Origin: Kutzneria kofuensis
GTDB lineage: Bacteria; Actinomycetota; Actinomycetes; Mycobacteriales; Pseudonocardiaceae
Reading direction: 5' to 3'
Assembly (NCBI RefSeq): GCF_014203355.1
Contig: NZ_JACHIR010000001.1
Coordinates: forward strand, 6,202,038-6,266,037
DNA length: 64,000 nucleotides
Shown: piece after piece, positions 58,840 to 64,000 of the stretch
Position numbering within the stretch: the first letter of the stretch is position 1
Layout: each line of letters starts with the position of its first letter
Notes under the pieces: generated by a model
What the model saw: only the letters and a program-made list of their open reading frames with translations
Told to the model about the DNA's origin: nothing
Database searches by the model: none
Position numbers and translations under genes: made by a program

Positions 58840-61281
58840 ATGAGGCACGTGTTCGACGCCGTGCTCGATCGGTTCGCCGCTGCCGATCCGGGCACGCTCC
58901 GGCTCCGGCAGGCGATCCGCACGGCGGTCAGCGTCGTGCTGGCGATCGCCGCGCTGGCGCTGCTCGGCCTGCCCATCACGACGATCATGCTGGGCACGAT
59001 CGTGGCGATGATGTCGGCGATGTCGGTCAACGACAAGACCGTCCGCGCCAAGGCCGGCACGTTCCTGCTGCTGCCGGTGTCGGCCGGGGTGTCGATCTCC
59101 GCCGGCGCGCTGCTGGAGCCGTGGCCGCCGGTCGGCGACGCGGTGTTCCTCGTGATCATCTTCGTGGCCGTCTACCTGCGGCGATACGCCCCGCGCGGGT
59201 TCGCCGTCGGCATGGTCGCGTTCATGACGTTCTTCTTCTCGCTGTTCATCCACGCCACGGTCGAGCAGCTGCCGACGCTGCTGCTGTCGGTGGTGGTGGC
59301 GCTGTGCTGCTCGGCGCTGGCGCACTTCGTGCTGGTGCCGCGCCGGCCCCGGCTGTCGCTGCGGCGGATCGTCGTGGCGTTCCGAGCGCGTCTCGGCCAG
59401 CTGGTCGACGCCGCCGCGCATCTGGTGGAGGACCCGGACGACCGCCGGCACGAGCAGCTGCGGCGCCGGGTGGGGCGGCTGCACGAATGCGCGCTGATGG
59501 TGGAGACGGAGCTGGCCGAGCTGGTCGAGCCGGCGCAGTTCGACCAGTGGCAGCTGGACGTCGTCGACATCGAGCTGACCGGCGAACGGCTGGCCATCGC
59601 CGCCCGCCGGCTGGTCGCGGGCGCGGAGATCCCGGCGGAGCTGCGGTCGGGGCTGGTCGCCGAGCTGCAGGAGCTGCGGCTGCTGGCGGGCCGGGATCCG
59701 CGGCCGGCACTGGTGTACGAGGACGACATGTCGATCAGCCGGCTCAGCGAGATCGGCCGGCAGCTCGACGCCCTGGACAACCCGCCGCACGTGACCCGGC
59801 TGCGCCGGGCGATCCGGGAACTGGCCGTCAGCATCACGTCCGCCCGGGCCGAGCTGGAGTCGGACATGCTCGCCGCCGTCACGGAGGAGCACGCCGGCCG
59901 GCATCGCCGGGTCGAGGAACCGGCGTCCGACCAGTCGTCGACACCGCCCGCGCCCCAGGAGGGCTTGCGGCTGACGACGCGGCAGGCGATCCAGGCGGTG
60001 ATCGGCGCGGGCTTGGCCATCCTGGGCGGGGAGTTCGTGTCGACCCAGCGCTGGTACTGGGCGGTGATCACGGCGTTCCTGGTGTTCGCCAACACGACCT
60101 CCCGTGGCGACATCCTGATCCGGGGCTTCCGTCGGACCATCGGCACGCTGCTGGGCATCCTCGCCGGCATGGTCGCCGCGACCCTGGTGTCGGGGCAGAA
60201 CGCGCTCATCCTCATTCTGATCATCGGGTGCATCAGCCTGGGCGTGTACGTCGTGCAGGTCTCGTACGGGCTGATGACCTTCTTCATGACGATGATGCTG
60301 GCGCTGCTGTACAGCCTGATCGGCACCTTCACGCCCGAGGTGCTGGTGCTGCGGCTGGAGGAGACCATCATCGGCGCGCTGGGCGGCGGGATCGCGGCGG
60401 TGCTGGTGCTGCCGACCAAGACCCGGACGATCATCAAGGAGGACGTCGCCGCCGTGCTGCAGGCGCTGCGACAGTTCATCCAGGACGCCACCGGGCTGCT
60501 GCGGGACGCCGACAACGTGGATCTCATCGACCAGTCCCGAGAGATCGACAAGAAACTGGCCGACCTGCGCAAGGCGGCCGAGCCGATGACCCATGTGATC
60601 AGCCCGTACCGGAACCAGCGCAGCGAACTCCGGCACATGCTGGCGATTCTCGGCAGCGCGGCCTACCACGCCCGGAATCTGGCGGCGAACGCCGAGCCGG
60701 CGTTGCTGGCGCAGGACGATCGGTTGCCGCGGACGAGCGGTCGGATCGCGGAGAACCTGAGTCGACTGATCGGGGCGGTCGGCGGGGATGACGGGGCGGG
60801 TGGGCGGGAACGGGTCGTCGCCGGTGACGCTCTGTCGACGCACGTGCGGCCGCGGCATCTCGCCGAAGGCAATGCTGAGGCCGATGACGCCGTCGGGCGG
60901 CGGATCATGGCCAGCGTCGACCATCTCGACGAGCTGGTGGTGGCGCTGGCTCGGCCGCTCGGGTTGGCCGACGACACCGAGACCGAGCCCGCGGAAGAGG
61001 TCGACCGGGTCACGTCACGGCTGCTCGGGCAGGTCCGGGACGGGGCCGGGGAGCCGGTTGTGGACGCGGCTTTGACCCTGGTCGATGGCAAGGGACGGCA
61101 GGTGGGGCGGTCCGTGCCGGCAGATGACGGGCGGTACCGGATCGAGGTGCCGGAGAGCGGGACGTATTTGCTGATCGCATCCAGCCCGGGGCGGCATCCG
61201 AGTGCGGATCTGGTGACCGTGGGGGCGGGACCGGTGAGCAAGGACGTGGTGTTGGAGGAGGAGCGGGACGCCTGGCGGTGA
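58840..61281 (+). CDS. FUSC/aromatic acid exporter family protein with C-terminal carboxypeptidase-regulatory-like domain
   Basis: 813 residues. Two sets of about six membrane spans (about 25-165 and 385-530) alternate with cytoplasmic helical regions, the FUSC/ArAE layout: IRTAVSVVLAIAALALLGLPITTIMLGTIVAMM, RWYWAVITAFLVFANTTSRGDILIRGFRRTIGTLLGI and ETIIGALGGGIAAVLVLPTKTRTIIKEDV. These proteins export aromatic acids or related toxic metabolites. The last ~85 residues (SRLLGQVRDGAGEPVVDAALTLVDGKGRQV...DGRYRIEVPESGTYLLIASSPG) form a carboxypeptidase-regulatory-like beta sandwich, an uncommon addition that may sense or bind a partner. Confidence 0.87.
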   Translation: MRHVFDAVLDRFAAADPGTLRLRQAIRTAVSVVLAIAALALLGLPITTIMLGTIVAMMSAMSVNDKTVRAKAGTFLLLPVSAGVSISAGALLEPWPPVGDAVFLVIIFVAVYLRRYAPRGFAVGMVAFMTFFFSLFIHATVEQLPTLLLSVVVALCCSALAHFVLVPRRPRLSLRRIVVAFRARLGQLVDAAAHLVEDPDDRRHEQLRRRVGRLHECALMVETELAELVEPAQFDQWQLDVVDIELTGERLAIAARRLVAGAEIPAELRSGLVAELQELRLLAGRDPRPALVYEDDMSISRLSEIGRQLDALDNPPHVTRLRRAIRELAVSITSARAELESDMLAAVTEEHAGRHRRVEEPASDQSSTPPAPQEGLRLTTRQAIQAVIGAGLAILGGEFVSTQRWYWAVITAFLVFANTTSRGDILIRGFRRTIGTLLGILAGMVAATLVSGQNALILILIIGCISLGVYVVQVSYGLMTFFMTMMLALLYSLIGTFTPEVLVLRLEETIIGALGGGIAAVLVLPTKTRTIIKEDVAAVLQALRQFIQDATGLLRDADNVDLIDQSREIDKKLADLRKAAEPMTHVISPYRNQRSELRHMLAILGSAAYHARNLAANAEPALLAQDDRLPRTSGRIAENLSRLIGAVGGDDGAGGRERVVAGDALSTHVRPRHLAEGNAEADDAVGRRIMASVDHLDELVVALARPLGLADDTETEPAEEVDRVTSRLLGQVRDGAGEPVVDAALTLVDGKGRQVGRSVPADDGRYRIEVPESGTYLLIASSPGRHPSADLVTVGAGPVSKDVVLEEERDAWR

Positions 61282-61346
61282 GGCGGGGATTTGGTGATTG
61301 ATGAGTGCGTGAGATTTCTCTGTCGGGCCGTGGCGGGTTTATGTGG

Positions 61347-61474
61347 TGTTGGGTGGGCCGATTTGGTGTGGAGCCTCTGGACGATGGCACTCAGGGCTGT
61401 TTAGGGGCAGGCAGAGCCTGCCCTGAGTTGCTGTCAATTGTATGCCATCGTCCACCTCCACACAAAATCGGCCC
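61347..61474 (+). repeat. Left copy of a ~120-bp palindromic repeat
   Basis: Arms GGGCCGATTT...GTGTGGAG...TGGACGATGGCA and the reverse complement TGCCATCGTCCA...CTCCACAC...AAATCGGCCC fold into a ~31-bp stem with one mismatch and a small one-sided bulge. An inner hairpin GGGCAGGC-AGA-GCCTGCCC sits between CTCAGGGC and CCTGAG. It lies between the FUSC gene and the 3' end of the HNH gene, and an inverted copy lies on the other side. Confidence 0.85.
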
Positions 61475-61570
61475 AAGTGTGGGGTGGAGGTGGTGAAAGG
61501 GCTCCGGCAGGTTGGGGTGGGCGGGTTTCGTTCGCTGTGGAGTTGTCAAAGAATGGGGGGCGGGGGCGGG

Positions 61571-62716
61571 TCAGTATTGGTGGGGTCGGGTGGTATGGAC
61601 CCGGCCCTGGGGTGTGGTCCAGCGGATGGTGCCGTCGGAATCCAGGGTCACCGTGTAGTTGTCGTGTTTGCGGTGGTGGTGCCAGGAACACAGGCCCTTG
61701 AGTTGGGTGGCCTTGGTTTTGCCCTTGGGCCAGGGGATGACGTGGTCGAGTTCGCGGATAGGGCTGGTGCAGCCGGGGGCGGTGCAGAGGCCGCCGTCAT
61801 GGACCTTGACCATCTCGCGCATGGGGGCGGTGGGCCGGTACTTGGCGGTGCTCATGGCGGTGGCGTGGCGGTACTGGTCGAGCAGGATCCCGCGCCAGGG
61901 GCCTTGCATGGCCAGTTCGCAGGCGAGTTCGGCGGGGATGGGGCCGTAGCCGTCCAGCAGGCCGGGCTCTTTGGTCAGGCCGATGAGGGTCTCGACGGGG
62001 ATCGTCACATGGACCTGGACCTGGCGGTCCTTGGTGTTGGCGAGGAAACGGTCGAGGAAGGCGTCGGCCCGCTTCTGGTCGGTGGTCCGGTCGTCTTTGG
62101 GTAGCTCGGCGACATCAGCGTTGAGCAGGTCGTAGACCATGCGGGCCTCCACAGCGGGCAGCACCGCCTTGAGCTGGGCCATCCCGTCCGGCAGCGGCGT
62201 GAACTCAACCCGCCGCTCGGCTTTGGCGCGCTGACAGCGCTGGTCGCTACCGTCGGGATCGGCCAGCGCGACCAACTTCGTCGTCTGCCGGGCGAGTTGG
62301 CTGCGGTTCAACCCCGCAGCGACCTCGACCAGGGAGTCCTCGACCTGGGTGACCAGGGCCTGGGTGGGCAGGTGGGCGACCCGCTCATCCACGACCTCCA
62401 GCCGCCGCTGGTCGATTTCCCCGCGCCGCAGCTGGGCGAACAGGCGGGGCAGTGTCTCGACCACCCGGCTGAATTCCTTGCGTTGTCCCAACGCCCGCTC
62501 GGGTTCGTGGCCGGCCATGGCCAGTTCGGTGAGGTCGTCGACGTGGTGGAGGACCTCCAGCTGGATGGCGTGGCCGAATGCGGCGATCTTGCCGGCCAGA
62601 ATGTAGGCGGTGACCTTCTCCTGATCGGAGAGGCCGGGAATGTCCACCCTCGCCAACAGGTCAAACAGGGCCCCGCAGGGCTCCTGGTTCTCCATGTCGA
62701 GGGTGAGTTCTTCCAT
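61571..62716 (-). CDS. DUF222/HNH endonuclease domain protein (13E12 repeat family)
   Basis: 381 residues. The DUF222 helical region (about 1-290: IPGLSDQEKVTAYILAGKIAAFGHAIQLEVL, RRLEVVDERVAHLPTQAL, DDRTTDQKRADAFLDRFL) is followed by an HNH nuclease motif: CTAPGCTSPIRELDHVIPWPKGKTKATQLKGLCSWHHHRKHD. This is the actinobacterial 13E12/REP family, often multi-copy and linked with mobile DNA. The nuclease residues look intact. ATG 62716 is preceded at the right distance by a TATTCT box (62728-62723), so it is probably leaderless. Inverted ~120-bp palindromes flank it. Confidence 0.9.
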   Translation of the reverse strand: MEELTLDMENQEPCGALFDLLARVDIPGLSDQEKVTAYILAGKIAAFGHAIQLEVLHHVDDLTELAMAGHEPERALGQRKEFSRVVETLPRLFAQLRRGEIDQRRLEVVDERVAHLPTQALVTQVEDSLVEVAAGLNRSQLARQTTKLVALADPDGSDQRCQRAKAERRVEFTPLPDGMAQLKAVLPAVEARMVYDLLNADVAELPKDDRTTDQKRADAFLDRFLANTKDRQVQVHVTIPVETLIGLTKEPGLLDGYGPIPAELACELAMQGPWRGILLDQYRHATAMSTAKYRPTAPMREMVKVHDGGLCTAPGCTSPIRELDHVIPWPKGKTKATQLKGLCSWHHHRKHDNYTVTLDSDGTIRWTTPQGRVHTTRPHQY

Positions 62717-62834
62717 GTGTCTAGAATATGCTCGGCGAAGATCGAACTCGAATCACTAACGGGTGATTGTTTCATGCATAATCGCCGACTCCCGGCGCTG
62801 TGCGCCCTGGGGGATCGGGGAAGCGCTGAGCGAA

Positions 62835-62963
62835 GCGTGGATTTTGTGTGGAGGTGGACGATGGCATGCAATTGACAGCGACTCAGGGCAGGCTCTGCCT
62901 GCCCCTAAACAGCCCTGAGCGCCGTCGTCCAGAGGCTCCACACCAAATCCACGCGACCCAACA
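62835..62963 (-). repeat. Right, inverted copy of the ~120-bp palindromic repeat
   Basis: Read on the minus strand, it matches the left copy almost throughout, including the inner GGGCAGGC-AGA-GCCTGCCC hairpin and the TGTTGGGT edge. Its outer stem is GCGTGG/CCACGC where the left copy has GGGCCG/CGGCCC, so both arms changed together and pairing is kept. It lies upstream of the HNH gene and 3' of the acyltransferase. Confidence 0.85.
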
Positions 62964-62973
62964 GAAGCCCCCC

Positions 62974-63753
62974 TCAAACCCCCCGAGGCGCCTTCTCCCC
63001 CCGAGCCCTCTCCACCTGCTCCACGATCCCCTTCACGATCCGCCGCGTCGCCTCCTCCACCACTTCCCGAGTCGGCTCCTGCCCCAGCAGATCCGCCAAA
63101 TCCACCGGCTCCCCGGTGCAGATCACCACCCGCCGTCGCGGCAACAACCGCGGAAACCGCCCCTTCGGCGGCAACACGAACTGCGTCCCCCAGTGCCCGA
63201 TCGGCACCACCGGTGCCCCGGTCGCCAACGCCAGCCGCGCGATGCCGCTCTTGGCCTGCTTCACCGACGGCCACCCGTCGGGATCCGCGGTGAACGTCCC
63301 CTCCGGGAACACCAGCACGCACTCCCCGGCCTCAACTGCCTTCACCGCATCCCGGTAAGCATCGGTCGCCTTCGACGTCCCCCGATGCACGGGAATGTGC
63401 CGCCCACCCGCCAGCACGCTCCGTACCACCGGAACCTTCCACAGCCCGGCCTTCGCCAGATACCGCGGAATCCTCCCGTGCGCCAGCACGTACGCCGTCA
63501 CCGTCACCGGATCCGCGAAGGACACGTGGTTGCTGGCGATCAGCACCGGCCCCTCGGCAGGTATGTGCCGCCCGCCATGCCAACCCGACCGCGTGAAGAT
63601 CATCACGAACGGCCAGAGCACATCGATCGCCAAGCCGTACCAGAAGCCGCGCCCCCTGCGCGGGGTGCGCAGCGTCAGCAGGAACTTCTCGCGCACACCG
63701 CGGGGCGCGGTGCTGGTGTCGTCGGTCGCCTCCGGGATGAGCACAGCGGCCAC
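62974..63753 (-). CDS. 1-acyl-sn-glycerol-3-phosphate acyltransferase family protein
   Basis: 259 residues from GTG 63753, 10 bases after the crtI stop. A start at 63804 would overlap crtI. The acyltransferase motifs are IASNHVSFADPV (NHx4D), RHIPVHRGTSKA, CVLVFPEGTFTADP (PEGT) and GAPVVPIGHWGTQFVLP. PlsC-type enzymes transfer an acyl chain to lysophosphatidic acid or a related acceptor at the inner membrane. Next to a carotenoid-type desaturase, it might acylate a carotenoid glycoside, but housekeeping lipid synthesis is equally possible. Confidence 0.87.
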   Translation of the reverse strand: MAAVLIPEATDDTSTAPRGVREKFLLTLRTPRRGRGFWYGLAIDVLWPFVMIFTRSGWHGGRHIPAEGPVLIASNHVSFADPVTVTAYVLAHGRIPRYLAKAGLWKVPVVRSVLAGGRHIPVHRGTSKATDAYRDAVKAVEAGECVLVFPEGTFTADPDGWPSVKQAKSGIARLALATGAPVVPIGHWGTQFVLPPKGRFPRLLPRRRVVICTGEPVDLADLLGQEPTREVVEEATRRIVKGIVEQVERARGEKAPRGV

Positions 63754-63763
63754 TCTCGCACGA

Positions 63764-64000
63764 TCAGGTGGCTGAGCGGGCCAGATCGTGATGTGACGAT
63801 CCACTGGCCGCCGCCCGCCCGCCGGTGATCCGGTCGGCCGCCAGCCGCCCCGAGATCAGCACCGGCGGGATGCCCACCCCCGGCGTCGTCCCGCAGCCGG
63901 CCAGCACCACGTTGTCGATGCCCCGCAGCAGGTTCCGCGGCCGGAACGGACCGGTCTGCGCAAACGTGTGCGCGGCGGCGAACGGCGTCCCCGCGGCCAG
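63764..64000 (-). CDS. Phytoene desaturase (CrtI) family protein, only the C-terminus in the window
   Basis: The last 78 codons are present: AAAHTFAQTGPFRPRN, NVVLAGCGTTPGVGIPPVLISGRLAADRI and a short tail ending at a stop 63766-63764. The TGPFRP and GTTPGVGIP blocks are the conserved C-terminal FAD-binding segment of CrtI-type carotenoid desaturases, which introduce double bases in phytoene or its products. Its start and any carotenoid cluster lie beyond the window. It is followed closely by the acyltransferase gene. Confidence 0.9.
   Translation of the reverse strand: MAAGTPFAAAHTFAQTGPFRPRNLLRGIDNVVLAGCGTTPGVGIPPVLISGRLAADRITGGRAAASGSSHHDLARSAT

Noticed and set aside
1-64000. tRNA, rRNA, CRISPR, integrase or IS transposase genes
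   Set aside because: Intergenic stretches were read on both strands and none showed a convincing cloverleaf, direct-repeat array or transposase. A covariance-model scan would be the decisive test.

Overview
The window is high-GC actinobacterial DNA, most likely from a Pseudonocardiaceae-type genome (Kutzneria/Amycolatopsis/Saccharothrix-like). The basis is its coproporphyrin-dependent haem genes (hemE-hemY-hemQ), an ESX-associated cassette (EspG, PPE-like and DUF3558 proteins), a stand-alone LigD polymerase domain, many GTG/TTG and leaderless starts, and many 4-base ATGA/GTGA gene overlaps. No tRNA, rRNA, CRISPR array, integrase or IS transposase was found. Both edges cut genes: a DUF72 protein at the left and a CrtI-type phytoene desaturase at the right.

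Layout. 1-2 kb: tandem DUF72 genes, an apparently orphan RelE-type toxin and two strong hairpins. 2-5.4 kb: fadA-fadB beta-oxidation operon behind two matching operator-like palindromes. 5.4-13 kb: RNase D, a NarL/LuxR response regulator broken by a 1-bp insertion, an M19 dipeptidase, DUF3000 and the hemE-hemY-hemQ operon. 13-17 kb: patatin-like membrane protein, GntR regulator divergent from an asparaginase, and msrB. 17.2-19.4 kb: a three-gene operon of a TIGR04222-type membrane protein with a Gly/Cys tail, a DUF692 (MNIO) metalloenzyme and a small partner protein. This is the best candidate for an undescribed peptide-modifying system. 19.4-22.5 kb: ESX-type accessory cassette. 22.7-26.4 kb: MaoC hydratase and acyl-CoA dehydrogenase divergent from TetR, then the LigD polymerase domain.

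26.6-30.6 kb: small conserved proteins, an unlisted 29-residue peptide with 8 cysteines behind a strong ribosome binding site, a secreted hydrolase lacking its serine nucleophile, and an EamA transporter. 30.7-34.7 kb: ABC permease plus an unusual hydrolase-ABC ATPase fusion. 34.7-38 kb: a long palindrome, a yybP-ykoY manganese riboswitch whose switching hairpin covers the terC ribosome binding site, terC and an S9 peptidase. 38-42.7 kb: acetyltransferase, RES toxin/antitoxin pair, GT87 glycosyltransferase, HdeD-like and DoxX proteins.

42.7-50 kb: LacI-controlled mannoside locus (binding protein, two permeases split by a 77-bp repeat, GH38 alpha-mannosidase). 50-55.6 kb: acyl-CoA ligase, MpaB/DUF2236 protein, TetR, flavin monooxygenase and crotonase. 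55.5-61.3 kb: PPOX-fold protein, phosphoglucomutase, LacI, and a FUSC transporter with a C-terminal carboxypeptidase-regulatory-like domain. 61.3-63 kb: a DUF222/HNH (13E12-type) gene bracketed by two inverted ~120-bp palindromic repeats. 63-64 kb: an acyltransferase following the cut crtI.
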